Program-made: the position numbers and the translations under genes
Notes under the pieces: generated by a model
Told to the model about the DNA's origin: nothing
Databases searched by the model: none
The model's input: the letters and a program-made list of their open reading frames with translations, nothing else
Shown: positions 39,384 to 48,391 of the stretch, piece after piece
Position numbering within the stretch: position 1 is the first letter of the stretch
How the letters are laid out: the number at the start of each line of letters is the position of its first letter
Source: Methylovulum miyakonense HT12
GTDB lineage: Bacteria; Pseudomonadota; Gammaproteobacteria; Methylococcales; Methylomonadaceae
Direction of reading: 5' to 3'
Length of the DNA: 64,000 bases
NCBI RefSeq assembly: GCF_000384075.1
Contig: NZ_KB913025.1
Coordinates: 2,889,044-2,953,043 of the forward strand

Positions 39384-41456
39384 TTAAACAAGGCCCAGCG
39401 TGACCAGAACCAAGTCAATCGCCTTAATGCCGATAAATGGGACTATCAATCCGCCTACGCCGTAAACCAGCAAATTGTTTTGCAGTAGCGTGGCGGCACC
39501 GACAGGCTTATATTTGATGCCTTTTAACGCCAGCGGGATCAACGCAATAATGATCAGCGCGTTGAAAATCACGGCGGATAAGATGGCGCTCGCGGGTGTC
39601 GCCAGGTGCATCACGTTCAAGACATTCAGCACCGGATACGTGGTGGCGAACGCGGCTGGGATGATCGCAAAGTACTTGGCGACATCATTGGCGATGCTGA
39701 ACGTGGTCAAGGCGCCTCGTGTCATCAGCATTTGCTTGCCCGTCTCGACGATCTCAATCAACTTGGTGGGGTTGGAATCCAAATCCACCATATTGCCCGC
39801 TTCCTTGGCGGCTTGCGTACCGCTGTTCATCGCCACCGCGACATCGGCTTGCGCCAGGGCGGGGGCATCGTTAGTGCCATCACCCGTCATTGCGACCAAA
39901 CGCCCCTCCGCTTGATATTGCCGGATTAACCTCAATTTCGCTTCCGGCGTCGCTTCGGCCAGAAAATCATCAACGCCTGCTTCGGCGGCAATCGCGGCGG
40001 CGGTCAGGCGGTTGTCGCCAGTGATCATAATCGTCTTGATGCCCATCTGGCGCAATTCGGCAAAGCGTTCTTTGATGCCGCCTTTGACAATATCCTTAAG
40101 CTCTATCACACCAAAAACACGGGTGCCTTCAGCCACCACCAGCGGGGTGCTGCCGCGCCGCGCCACGTCATCGACCATTTTCTGAAGTTCCGGCGGGAAT
40201 TTCCCTCCCAGTTCTTCAACATAACCACGAATGGCGTCGGCTGCACCCTTGCGGATTTGCCTGCCTTCAATATTGACCCCGCTCATCCGCGTTTGCGCAC
40301 TGAAATGGACGAAAGTGGCGCCTAAAGATTGCACGTCACGTTCCCTGAAACCGTATTTTTGCTTTGCCAAAATCACCACACTGCGCCCTTCGGGTGTTTC
40401 GTCAGCGAGTGAAGCCAGTTGCGCGGCATCGGCAAGCTCCCTTTCGGCGACGCCCCTGACGGCTATAAATCCGGAGGCTTGGCGGTTTCCCAAAGTGATC
40501 GTGCCGGTTTTGTCAAGCATCAACACGTCAATGTCACCTGCCGCTTCCACTGCCCGGCCGGATGTCGCAATGACATTTTTTTGCATCATGCGGCCGATTC
40601 CGGCCACTCCGATCGCTGACAACAAACCGCCGATAGTGGTCGGGATCAGGCAGACCAACAGGGCCACCAGCACGGTGATGGTGATCGGTTGCCCTGCGCC
40701 TGACGTAGCCACGGCATATAGGGAAAATGGCAGCAAGGTCACGGTCGCCATCAGGAACACCAGCGTCAACGCGACCAACAAAATAGTCAAGGCGATTTCG
40801 TTAGGCGTTTTTTGCCGTTTGGCGCTTTCCACCATGGCGATCATCCGGTCCAGAAAAGCTTCGCCAGGGTTGGCGGTGATACGCACGACCAACCAATCTG
40901 ACAACACCCGTGTGCCTCCCGTCACCGAGCTGAAATCACCGCCCGATTCGCGGATTACCGGGGCGCTTTCGCCTGTGATAGCACTTTCGTCCACAGACGC
41001 AACCCCTTCGATGACTTCGCCGTCACCCGGGACAAAATCGCCAGCCTCGATTAAAACCACGTCGCCACGCCGTAAACTGGAACCGGCGATTTTGGAATAA
41101 TTGGCCCCATAACGTGGCTCATCGAGTTTTTTCGCGGCAATATCGCGTTTGGCGCTACGCAAAAATGCGGCCTGCGCTTTGCTGCGCCCTTCGGCGACCG
41201 CTTCGGCAAAGTTGGCGAACAAAACTGTGCCCCATAGCCATAAGGTAATCGCCAAAATAAAATTGGCAGGTTCTTCACCTTTTCCGTCAAGGGCCAGCAG
41301 CCAAAGCAAGGTGGTCAGCATACTGCCGATATAAACGACAAACATCACCGGATTTTTCCATTGCTGCTGCGGGGCAAGTTTACGGAAGGAATCGGCTAAG
41401 GCTGCGCTAAGGATTTGCTGATCAAATAAAGAGGTTGAAATTGATTGATTGCTCAT
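39384..41456 (-). CDS. kdpB: K+-transporting ATPase subunit KdpB (P-type ATPase)
   Basis: Catalytic subunit of the Kdp pump, 690 residues (E. coli 682). P-type motifs: [13 protein letters not shown] (phosphorylated Asp), [31 protein letters not shown], and KDP-like ELKDIVKGG. About seven transmembrane helices. Start at ATG 41456 (MSNQSISTS); the open frame reaches back into an R1 repeat (41513), which is not coding. It lies 230 bases after kdpA; the gap is filled with two repeat elements. Confidence 0.95.
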   Translation of the reverse strand: MSNQSISTSLFDQQILSAALADSFRKLAPQQQWKNPVMFVVYIGSMLTTLLWLLALDGKGEEPANFILAITLWLWGTVLFANFAEAVAEGRSKAQAAFLRSAKRDIAAKKLDEPRYGANYSKIAGSSLRRGDVVLIEAGDFVPGDGEVIEGVASVDESAITGESAPVIRESGGDFSSVTGGTRVLSDWLVVRITANPGEAFLDRMIAMVESAKRQKTPNEIALTILLVALTLVFLMATVTLLPFSLYAVATSGAGQPITITVLVALLVCLIPTTIGGLLSAIGVAGIGRMMQKNVIATSGRAVEAAGDIDVLMLDKTGTITLGNRQASGFIAVRGVAERELADAAQLASLADETPEGRSVVILAKQKYGFRERDVQSLGATFVHFSAQTRMSGVNIEGRQIRKGAADAIRGYVEELGGKFPPELQKMVDDVARRGSTPLVVAEGTRVFGVIELKDIVKGGIKERFAELRQMGIKTIMITGDNRLTAAAIAAEAGVDDFLAEATPEAKLRLIRQYQAEGRLVAMTGDGTNDAPALAQADVAVAMNSGTQAAKEAGNMVDLDSNPTKLIEIVETGKQMLMTRGALTTFSIANDVAKYFAIIPAAFATTYPVLNVLNVMHLATPASAILSAVIFNALIIIALIPLALKGIKYKPVGAATLLQNNLLVYGVGGLIVPFIGIKAIDLVLVTLGLV

Positions 41457-41480
41457 GAGGTATCTCTCACAACTATTATA

Positions 41481-41559
41481 GTAGGTTGGGTTAGCGTGAG
41501 CGTAACCCAACACATCGAAGCGGCAAATGTTGGGTTATGCTCACGCTAACCCAACCTAC
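41481..41559. repeat. Dispersed palindromic repeat, family R1, copy 1
   Basis: GTAGGTTGGGTTAGCGTGAG and CTCACGCTAACCCAACCTAC form a near-perfect hairpin with inner arms CGTAACCCAACA and TGTTGGGTTATG. Further copies are at 48141-48251 and 63880-63958. It lies between kdpA and kdpB. Confidence 0.9.
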
Positions 41560-41577
41560 ATTATTTGTAATTGTTCA

Positions 41578-41675
41578 CATCCCCCTTTGAAAAAGCACCC
41601 AGAGGGCATAAAGGGGATTGAGGGGGATTTATTTAAAAAATCTTCCCTAACCCCTCTTTTTCAAAGAGAGGGACT
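41578..41675. repeat. Dispersed repeat, family R3, copy 1
   Basis: CCCCCTTTGAAAAAGCACCC, GGGCATAAAGGGGATTGAGG and CCCCTCTTTTTCAAAGAGAG. The two ends pair (CTTTGAAAAAG and CTTTTTCAAAG). A second copy is at 56975-57099. It lies between kdpA and kdpB, next to an R1 copy. Confidence 0.85.
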
Positions 41676-41687
41676 GAATAAATACCA

Positions 41688-43508
41688 TTATTTAGCCGAT
41701 GCAACGCCGAGCATTTGCAAATGCTCGACCACCGGCCCCAAAGCCAAGGCAGGTACAAAGGTCAATGCACCGACCATCAGTACCGTGCCGATCAATAACA
41801 CGACAAATAGCGGTGTATGTGTCGGTAAGGTTCCTGGCCCTACGGGGACGATTTTCTTCGCCGCCAAAGAACCCGCGATAGCCAACACCGGCACCGCCAG
41901 CCAATAACGTGACAACAACATGGCCAGACCCAACATGGCGTTATAGAACGGCGTGTTCGCCGATAGCCCGCCAAACGCGCTGCCGTTGTTGTTGCCCGCT
42001 GACGAGAACGCATACAGCACTTCGCTGAAACCATGCGCACCCGGGTTAAAGACCGAGGATTTGCCGACATCCACCATGACGGCGATGGCGGTGCCGCCCA
42101 AAACCACCAGCGGCGGGATCAAAATGACGATAGCCGCCATTTTCATCTCATAGGCCTCGATTTTTTTGCCCAAATATTCCGGTGTGCGGCCTATCATCAG
42201 ACCTGACACAAACACCGCGACGATGGCGAACATGATCATGCCGTACAGCCCCGAACCCACGCCGCCGAATATCACTTCTCCCAATTGCATCAGCCACATC
42301 GGCACCATGCCACCGATAGGGGTGAAGGAATCGTGCATCGCATTGACCGAACCGTTGGACGCGGCTGTGGTCGCCACCGACCATATTGCAGAGTTGGTGA
42401 TCCCGAAGCGGGTCTCCTTGCCTTCCATATTGCCGCCGGATTGGGTGGCGTTTGCCGACTGGTCAACATTATTCAACGCCGCCAACGCCGGGTTGCCGCC
42501 TTGCTCCGCCGGTACCGCAACAAAAATCAGCGCGACCAAAACTAGCGTCATCGCCGCCAATATCGCCCAACCTTGCCGCGTGTCGCCGACCATCACACCA
42601 AAGGTGTAGCACAGCGCGGCGGGTATCAGCAGTATCGAGAGCATTTCCAAGAAGTTGCTCAACGGGGTAGGGTTTTCTAGGGGATGTGCCGAGTTGACGT
42701 TAAAAAAACCACCGCCGTTGGTACCCAGTTGCTTGATAGCGACTTGTGACGCGGCAGGCCCCACCGCTATGGTTTGCCCTTTGGTTTCGACCGTTTCCAT
42801 CACGGGATTGCCCTTGGCATCTTGCAAGGCCACGCCGTCCGCACCCAGTTTAGGCTGCCCGTAACTGACGGTTTCCATCATTGGTACGGTTTGATAAGGC
42901 TTGAAGGTCTGCACGACTCCCTGTCCGACCAGCACCAAGGCCAACACCAAGGACAGCGGCATCAGGATATACAAGGTGCTGCGGGTCATATCCACCCAGA
43001 AATTACCGATAATGTCAGCTTTGCGGCGGATAAAGCCCCGGATCAATGCGACCAGCACCGCCATGCCCGTCGCGGCGGAAACGAAATTCTGAACGGTCAA
43101 CCCCAGCATCTGGGTCAGGTAACTCATGGTCACTTCACCGCCATAACCTTGCCAATTGGTGTTGGTGGCGAAACTGGCGGCGGTGTTGAAAGCCGAGTCA
43201 GGGCTGACGTTGGGCAGGTTCTGCGGATTAAAGGGCAGGGAGGCTTGCAGGCTTTGCAAGCCAAATACCGCGAAGAATCCCAATAAATTAAAAACCAGCA
43301 TGGCGATGGCGTAATCCGTCCAGCGCATCTCTTGTTTTGTATTCACCCCGCTTAAACGGTAAATCAACGCTTCAAACGGGGTCAGCCAACGGTTCAGCCA
43401 TACCGGTTCGTCTTCATAAACCCTGGCCATATACCAGCCTAGCGGTTTCGCCAGAACCAGCAGGGTGATTACATATAAGGCAATTTGAAAAAAGCTGTTA
43501 TTTGTCAT
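41688..43508 (-). CDS. kdpA: K+-transporting ATPase subunit KdpA
   Basis: K+-binding channel-like subunit of the Kdp pump, 606 residues, about ten transmembrane helices in four pore-like repeats. Filter-like segments are seen: FATNTNWQGYGGE, LGTNGGGFFNVNSAHPLENP, ATTAASNGSVNAMHDSFTPI and SSAGNNNGSAFGGL. The N-terminus and the LVVLLIGTVLMV end also match. It overlaps kdpF by one base (ATGA/TGATG type coupling). The sequence is orthodox. Confidence 0.95.
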   Translation of the reverse strand: MTNNSFFQIALYVITLLVLAKPLGWYMARVYEDEPVWLNRWLTPFEALIYRLSGVNTKQEMRWTDYAIAMLVFNLLGFFAVFGLQSLQASLPFNPQNLPNVSPDSAFNTAASFATNTNWQGYGGEVTMSYLTQMLGLTVQNFVSAATGMAVLVALIRGFIRRKADIIGNFWVDMTRSTLYILMPLSLVLALVLVGQGVVQTFKPYQTVPMMETVSYGQPKLGADGVALQDAKGNPVMETVETKGQTIAVGPAASQVAIKQLGTNGGGFFNVNSAHPLENPTPLSNFLEMLSILLIPAALCYTFGVMVGDTRQGWAILAAMTLVLVALIFVAVPAEQGGNPALAALNNVDQSANATQSGGNMEGKETRFGITNSAIWSVATTAASNGSVNAMHDSFTPIGGMVPMWLMQLGEVIFGGVGSGLYGMIMFAIVAVFVSGLMIGRTPEYLGKKIEAYEMKMAAIVILIPPLVVLGGTAIAVMVDVGKSSVFNPGAHGFSEVLYAFSSAGNNNGSAFGGLSANTPFYNAMLGLAMLLSRYWLAVPVLAIAGSLAAKKIVPVGPGTLPTHTPLFVVLLIGTVLMVGALTFVPALALGPVVEHLQMLGVASAK

Positions 43509-43597
43509 CAGAATTTCTCCGGATAAAACAGCGCGGCGATCAGGTAAACGAAAATCACCAGCGCCAGCACACCACTTAACAGATACAGCCAGCTCAT
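43508..43597 (-). CDS. kdpF: KdpF small membrane subunit
   Basis: 29-residue single-helix protein: MSWLYLLSGVLALVIFVYLI then AALFYPEKF. The YPEKF end is the hallmark of KdpF, which stabilises the KdpABC complex. Its stop overlaps the kdpA start, and its start overlaps the stop of the 30-aa ORF upstream (TCATGA). Confidence 0.93.
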   Translation of the reverse strand: MSWLYLLSGVLALVIFVYLIAALFYPEKF

Positions 43598-43686
43598 GAT
43601 TGCCCCCTTAACTTTTCACAGGCATAAACCAGCGCGACGGTGACGGCAAAAAAAATCACCGTCAATACAAGATATACACTACCCAT
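43594..43686 (-). CDS. 30-aa membrane ORF upstream of kdpF
   Basis: 30 residues: MGSVYLVLTVIFFAVTVALV then YACEKLRGQS. One transmembrane helix and a basic tail with CEKL. Similar very short ORFs precede kdpF in other proteobacteria; I know no function for them. Ribosome site AAAGGTGGT lies at a good distance, and the 3' end overlaps kdpF by four bases, so translation is likely coupled. Supported by position, spacing and hydrophobic pattern. Confidence 0.75.
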   Translation of the reverse strand: MGSVYLVLTVIFFAVTVALVYACEKLRGQS

Positions 43687-43771
43687 AAGACCACCTTTAT
43701 ATAGAGTTTTCAAAGCCTGCTAATTCCAACGGCTTTACCTTAACAGCAATGCACAGTCTAATTCCAAACAG

Positions 43772-43793
43772 GGTAAAAATTCCGTAAAAATTT
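43772..43793 (-). promoter_or_regulatory. Candidate KdpE operator (tandem repeat, 11-base period)
   Basis: GTAAAAATT occurs twice, starting at 43773 and 43784, exactly one helical turn apart, about 90 bases upstream of the first kdp ORF. OmpR-family regulators bind such direct repeats, and KdpE sites are T-rich. A TATATAAAG block closer to the start could be the -10 area. This is an inference from pattern and place only. Confidence 0.4.
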
Positions 43794-43819
43794 AGATGAT
43801 GATATGCGATGCTTAACTT

Positions 43820-44015
43820 TTAAATCTCAACTAAAGCCTCAAAAAGCAAAGTTGGGTTGCCCAGTAATTTTCCCAAAAAGCACCCCATCGTATGGGTAAA
43901 CACTTTACGGATAAAGCGGTTGGCCAAATGCCAAGTGTCGCGGGTCTTGGCCTTTTCGATATGGGGGCCGTTCCGTCAATTGCCCGATGACGGTCTCCAC
44001 CAAGCGCCTGATGTG
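43820..44015 (-). pseudogene. IS982-family transposase, C-terminal remnant with frameshift
   Basis: On the minus strand one frame gives RRLVETVIGQLTER and, after a one-base shift, the next frame gives HIEKAKTRDTWHLANRFIRK and VFTHTMGCFLGKLLGNP up to a stop at 43820. Together these match the C-terminal end of IS982-type transposases. The N-terminal part is gone. The ORF is broken, so it cannot make an active protein. Confidence 0.75.
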
Positions 44016-44069
44016 GCTACACTAAACCGGACACACTTTGAAATGTCCTGAAAAGAGTGTGAATTTAAT

Positions 44070-44175
44070 ATGAACCAAGAAAAAGCCAAAACCTATACCG
44101 CCGAATTTAGAGAGTCAGCCGTCAAGTTGGCCAATGAAAGTGATAAACCCATTGCACAAACCGCCAGAGATTTAG
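44070..44175 (+). pseudogene. IS3-family OrfA transposase fragment
   Basis: Starts MNQEKAKTYTAEFRESAVKL and goes on to ANESDKPIAQTARDLG, the helix-turn-helix start of an IS3-type OrfA. It is cut after 35 codons where the IS5-type sequence begins (GGCTCTGTTGACA). Confidence 0.8.
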
Positions 44176-44862
44176 GCTCTGTTGACATAACTTAGCGCAA
44201 CCAAATCAGGGCGGAGACGAAACAAAGGCACCCCATATAGTTGCGTGTGAGCTTTTCGAAACGGGAGAAGGAGCGGCGGTAGTGCTTGATTTTGCAAAAG
44301 AAACACTCGATGGCATGACGTTCCTTATAAACGCCCCAGTCGCATTCGCGGGGTTCGGTGCGGTTGGCTTTGGGCGGGATGACCGCCGCCATGCCACGGG
44401 TTTTGAGGGTGGTGATCAGCGCGTTACGATCGTAGCCCTTGCCGCCGCCCAGGGCTTCGGCTTCTTCCGGGGCGAATTCCAGCAGGGCCTGGGCCTGGCC
44501 GGCGTCGCTTTTCTGGCCGCCCGTCAGGATGAAGCCCAACGGGAGGCGCAGCCCGTCGGTGATGGCGTGGACTTTGGTGTCGGAACCGCCCCGGGAGCGT
44601 CCCAGAGTCCCGGCCTCCGCGTTGCTGCCAGTCGCCCCCGCCGTGCAGGCGTGGGCAGGGTTGATGGTGGAGTCGATGAAAACGGCTTGCAGGTCAGGCA
44701 GATGGATGCAGCCATCGTGGAGCGCCTCCCATACGCCGAACTGGCACCAGCGCGAAAACCGCTTGAACACGGCGTTCCACTTGCCGTGTGCGCTTGGCAA
44801 CAGCCGCCATTGTGCCCCGCTACGCAATATCCACAGCACGGCGCTAAGAAAGGCCCGGCATT
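44173..44862 (-). mobile_element. IS5-family element, 5' truncated
   Basis: Stretch between the cut IS3 fragment and unrelated AT-rich sequence. The end near 44173 (GGCTCTGTTGACATAAC) may be one terminal repeat. The other end is missing, as the transposase is cut at its N-terminus, so no matching repeat was found. Confidence 0.7.
44192..44862 (-). pseudogene. IS5-family DDE transposase, N-terminally truncated
   Basis: About 220 residues remain. [15 protein letters not shown] holds the first Asp, [20 protein letters not shown] is the family block, KGYDRNALI the second Asp and [16 protein letters not shown] the Glu of the DDE triad. Upstream of [16 protein letters not shown] the usual 40-50 N-terminal residues are missing and replaced by unrelated sequence. 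High GC and different codon use mark it off from its neighbours. Catalytic residues are there, but without the start it is probably dead. Confidence 0.85.
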
Positions 44863-45281
44863 ACAGCTACCCACAAAAACTACTCGGTTTACCGCAAGGT
44901 TTGGCTAACACCAAACTTGCGTAGCTGGAATTTACCAACGTGGCAGAACTGAGGCAACTTAAAAACACATAACCGAGTACGCCACCAAACCGACGGCTTG
45001 CCGCCGACACAACCTGAAAAGTAAAAATGCCGAAGCCCAAAAACGGAAGGGAAGCACCGCCCGACAAAAGCCAAACGTTGCCTCCATAAATTTGGTTACA
45101 ACCCAAGATATGAAAGGCCAATAGCAGCCAATTTAGTACAACGACAAAAAACAAGCTACTTGTTGCCACGGTGTAAGAAAATTTATAAAAATCATTGTAT
45201 TAATAATTTTTTATGCCATGGGGTTTTTGTTGAATTACTTGGCAAACGTTACAGCCCCATTATTCCAATTTAGAAAGACGC
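44863..45281. other. 420-base stretch of unclear origin
   Basis: No recognised gene. A 100-codon minus-strand frame (45169 to 44867, MATSSLFFVVVLNWLLLAF...) is hydrophobic and Ser/Gly/Phe-rich, but has no clear ribosome site or family and may be chance. The sequence CGCAAGGTTTGG ... CCAAACTTGCG (44893-44921) forms a hairpin. It lies between IS remnants and the aminotransferase gene, so it is probably mobile-element debris. Confidence 0.4.
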
Positions 45282-46409
45282 CTATTTGTCTAACCCGGAA
45301 ATACATTCAAACGCCCGGTCAATTTCCTCAAAAGTGTTATAAAAATGCGGTGAAAAGCGTATGCCGCCGCCACGCAACGCGCAAACCACCCCGTTGCCCT
45401 GTAAATGTTGATATAACAAGTCGTTGGCGGCGGATTGGTGTTTGAAGGTGACAATGCCGGATTTCAGCCGATTTTGCCGCCCCGACAATAAGACCAGTTG
45501 CCCCTTGTTAGCGATGGCGTCTTTTAGATAGTCCGACCTTTCGATGACCAGCGATTCGACCGTAGCCATGCCCATTTCCAGCAACAAGGACAGGCTGGCG
45601 GAAAACGCATGGATGCCCAGCATATTGGGGCTGCCGCATTCAAAGCGTCGGGCGGTGGGGTGGATTTCCCAGGGCTGGTTTTCGTAATTATGGGTGTCTT
45701 TCATCATGTGCCAGCCGTATTGGGTCAGCTTGAGCTTGTCCCTGGCGTCGGGTGCGGTGTAAAAAACCCCCAGCCCTTCCGGGCCGAACATCCATTTATG
45801 CCCGTCCGCCATGACAAAATCCGCTTGGCAAGCCTGCACATCAAACTGCACCGCGCCCAGGCTCTGGATGGCGTCAATGCAAAATAAAATGCCGCGCCGT
45901 TTGCAAAATTCACCGATCCGCTCCAAATCCATCCGCAGCCCCGAAGCGAATTGTATGGAACTGATAGTCAATAAGCGCGTGTTGCTGTCCACCAGTGCGA
46001 ACAAGGCGTCCTCAGGCGTATTGGTACTGTGCAAATTAGCCTGACGGAATTCCACACCCTGATTGGCTAAGGATTGCCAAGGCAAGCGGTTGGAGGGGAA
46101 TTCCTCATTGCTGGAAACAATATTGTCGCCGGGTCGCCACGGCAAACCATAGGCGACAAAAGACAACGCTTCCGACGTGTTTTTGACCAGGGCAACGTCA
46201 TCGGAGGAGGGCGCATTTAACAAAGCCTGCAATTGGCTGCGCAAATACGCTTCTTTGTCCAGCCAATCGGGATAAAAACGCGAACCGTAATAGGTGTTTT
46301 GTTCGGCAAACTGGATCACCGCTGTGCTGGCCCGTTTCGGCCAAGGGGCGACGGCGGCATGGTTAAGGTAAATCAGCCCGTCGCTTAGGGGGAATTCAGG
46401 GTGTTTCAT
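45282..46409 (-). CDS. Aminotransferase class V (cysteine desulfurase/epimerase-like)
   Basis: PLP enzyme of fold type I, 375 residues with start at ATG 46409 (MKHPEFPLSDGLIYLNHAAVAPWPKR). SEALSFVAYGLPWRPGD, SIQFASGLRMDLERIG, CIDAIQSLGAVQFDVQA (Asp binds the PLP ring) and MADGHKWMFGPEGLG (Lys forms the aldimine) are clear. It lacks the mobile-loop cysteine context of IscS/SufS that I could recognise, so it is more likely an isopenicillin-epimerase-like or selenocysteine-lyase-like member with unknown substrate. It stands alone. Confidence 0.8.
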   Translation of the reverse strand: MKHPEFPLSDGLIYLNHAAVAPWPKRASTAVIQFAEQNTYYGSRFYPDWLDKEAYLRSQLQALLNAPSSDDVALVKNTSEALSFVAYGLPWRPGDNIVSSNEEFPSNRLPWQSLANQGVEFRQANLHSTNTPEDALFALVDSNTRLLTISSIQFASGLRMDLERIGEFCKRRGILFCIDAIQSLGAVQFDVQACQADFVMADGHKWMFGPEGLGVFYTAPDARDKLKLTQYGWHMMKDTHNYENQPWEIHPTARRFECGSPNMLGIHAFSASLSLLLEMGMATVESLVIERSDYLKDAIANKGQLVLLSGRQNRLKSGIVTFKHQSAANDLLYQHLQGNGVVCALRGGGIRFSPHFYNTFEEIDRAFECISGLDK

Positions 46410-46653
46410 AGTATTGGTGGCGTTCAGAATTGATGATGCGGCACATAAAACAGAACAAATCTGGTAAAGGTTGCCGGGGTGTCCATAACAACTAGGCAAC
46501 CGATAATAGCAGATCCAGGCCCAATATCGGTAGCCAGTTTGATACCTATCCCCAAGTGGCCAGAGACCTTACCACCCATCCCCTAACACATGGCCATACT
46601 AAGCCCTGCTTGGCCGCCCCAAGCAATACTATTTGCGGTGTTGTGGAGGGCTA

Positions 46654-46800
46654 CTAAACCCGGCGGCCTTGGATGACCCGCACAAGGATCACAATGATTG
46701 CAATGACCAAGAGGATGTGAATAAAACCGCCCAGTGTGTAAGCGGACACCAAACCCAACACCCAAAGGATGATGAGCACTAACGCTAGAGTTTCGAGCAT
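46654..46800 (-). CDS. Lmo0937/DUF5670 family small membrane protein
   Basis: 48 residues: MLETLALVLIILWVLGLVSA, YTLGGFIHILLVIAIIVILV, RVIQGRRV. Two hydrophobic segments joined by TLGGFIH, the signature of the DUF5670 (lmo0937) family, often found among stress-induced genes. It lies near CsbD and DUF1003 genes. Function is not known. Confidence 0.88.
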   Translation of the reverse strand: MLETLALVLIILWVLGLVSAYTLGGFIHILLVIAIIVILVRVIQGRRV

Positions 46801-46996
46801 GTTTGCTACTCCGTAAGAGCCCGCCAAATGACGGGGAAGTTAACCACAGTTACCATAACATCTACCTAAAGCTATTTTGTTGCCTAGCCCAAATCGGCCG
46901 GCACTCTATTAATCGCCTGTGTTTAGGTGTGCGGGTATTCCGTGGCGGTTGGGGCTAGGCTAGTTTGAAATAACTCGCCTAGCCAGCGGGGCTTTT

Positions 46997-47176
46997 CTAA
47001 CAGCAAGCTTTTTTAAGGTTTCCCTTGATGTCGCCAACTTTAGCCTGGGCTTTGCCGACATTTTTTTGGATATTGCCATCCACTTCCATGCCATCGTCAC
47101 CCAAGATCTTGCCAGTGACTTCCTTAATTTTGCCTTTAGCTTCTTCAGCGTGGCCTTTTATTTGGTCTTTGTTCAT
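46997..47176 (-). CDS. CsbD family stress protein
   Basis: 59 residues: MNKDQIKGHAEEAKGKIKEV, TGKILGDDGMEVDGNIQKNV, GKAQAKVGDIKGNLKKACC. This is the CsbD pattern: very charged, Lys/Glu/Gly-rich, with the IKG...AKGKIKE repeat. CsbD proteins are general stress proteins of unknown mechanism. The C-terminal CC is unusual and could bind metal or link chains. Ribosome site AGGAGAT precedes the start. Confidence 0.92.
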   Translation of the reverse strand: MNKDQIKGHAEEAKGKIKEVTGKILGDDGMEVDGNIQKNVGKAQAKVGDIKGNLKKACC

Positions 47177-47381
47177 GAGAATCTCCTAATGTGCGACCAC
47201 GGCCATATTGCCATGATCCGAGTATGGAATGTGCCAATACTCATCATAAACAATACAGACAAAAGTAAACGGGGTCGGTACGGCAGCACACATTGGTAAG
47301 CCGGGTTTGGGATAAGGTTTGTGTGGCGGGCCTAATTGCCTGATGATTCCGAATTCAGGCTCCACCACCCGGCTTATCGGC

Positions 47382-47951
47382 TTACAAATCCGATCGCTTT
47401 TTACCCAATGCCCGCTGATGCAGACGCTCAATTTCAGCCAACACATCTTCAGGTTTGGTTTCCATTTCGAGGTCGGCGAGTTCACTGTCCTCATCGTCTT
47501 CAATGCCCAATTTGTCTTGGATGGCTTCGAGCATTTGCAATACCCGCGTCAATTCATGTTCGGCCAGCAAACCGATATGCAAATCAAGGTCGGCACGCCG
47601 TTCGGCTTCTTCGCTCTGGCGGTTCTGGCTGATGAGCACAAAGGTCGAGAGGAAAATTGCTTCCAGTGAAACGACCATGGTCAGGAGCCCGTAGGGGAAC
47701 GGGTCAAAAGGCCGGATACCAAAGTAACCGTCGTTTAGAAAAATCCAGACGCCAAACCAGATGACATGGGCATAGACAAAGACCATGCGGCCTGAAAAAG
47801 AGGTGATCGCATCGGCGATGCGGTTTTGGAGGCTACGCTCACGCGCGGCTTTTTGACGGATTAGGATAATGGTGCGGATGTTGCGTTCGATGACGTTGCT
47901 TAGGGCAGGGTTGTCTTGTTGGTGATCGTCACTTTCCTCGGGTCTGTTCAT
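47382..47951 (-). CDS. DUF1003 membrane protein
   Basis: 189 residues. NRIADAITSFSGRMVFVYAH and VIWFGVWIFLND ... FDPFPYGLLTMVVSLEAIFL give the DUF1003 pattern with two transmembrane helices (about 60-80 and 95-115). The C-terminal half is a charged cytoplasmic helix region (RQSEEAERRADLDLHIG) with a long acidic stretch (DDEDSELADLEME). Function unknown; in many genomes it lies near stress and envelope genes, as here. Confidence 0.9.
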   Translation of the reverse strand: MNRPEESDDHQQDNPALSNVIERNIRTIILIRQKAARERSLQNRIADAITSFSGRMVFVYAHVIWFGVWIFLNDGYFGIRPFDPFPYGLLTMVVSLEAIFLSTFVLISQNRQSEEAERRADLDLHIGLLAEHELTRVLQMLEAIQDKLGIEDDEDSELADLEMETKPEDVLAEIERLHQRALGKKRSDL

Positions 47952-48052
47952 TGGTGTGGTCGGCCATGTAAAAATAATAGGTGGAAGCCGGAACGCGGTT
48001 TTTACCCGTTGCGCAACGTTTGCCGTAGCGGATGGGTATTTTGAAATGGTAG

Positions 48053-48316
48053 TGACGGGGCTTTAAGCCAATGCCGTTAAGTTAAGAAAATCAATTTAAA
48101 AATCAAATAGTTATTTTTTATGTTGTGTGATCTTTTCTTCGTAGGTCGGGTCGCCTAATGCGCCTACTTTCGGTAGCGATAGCGTAACCCGACCTTATCA
48201 GAACGGCACACCGCTACGCTGTTGGGTTACGCTATCGCTAACCCAACCTACATAAGTGTAACAGATTGATTTCATGGTTTATGTCTTAACTTAACGGCGT
48301 TGGGCTTTAAGCCCGA
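48053..48316. repeat. MITE-like element with terminal inverted repeats
   Basis: GCCGTTAAGTTAAGA on the left (48074-48088) is matched by TCTTAACTTAACGGC on the right (about 48283-48298). The pairing extends outward through GGCTTTAAGCC-like ends with one indel and one mismatch, giving about 25 paired bases. Between the arms lies an R1 palindrome. No ORF is inside. This could be a non-autonomous element, or an R1 element that landed in an older hairpin. Confidence 0.65.
48141..48251. repeat. Dispersed palindromic repeat, family R1, copy 2
   Basis: Starts GTAGGTCGGGTCGCC and ends GCTATCGCTAACCCAACCTA, with inner TAGCGATAGCGTAACCC. It is longer and more diverged than copy 1 (41481) and copy 3 (63880). 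It lies inside the inverted repeat 48053-48316. Confidence 0.85.
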
Positions 48317-48391
48317 TCCCGTTCTGTGCTTTGGTAAGCCCAGCACGAACGGGTGATTCAGACAACGCTTCCTTACGTCATCAAGGCGAGC

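Noticed and set aside
44893-44921. Possible integron attC-like hairpin
   Set aside because: The arms pair, but the core GTTRRRY/RYYYAAC sequences are not present, and no integrase gene is near.
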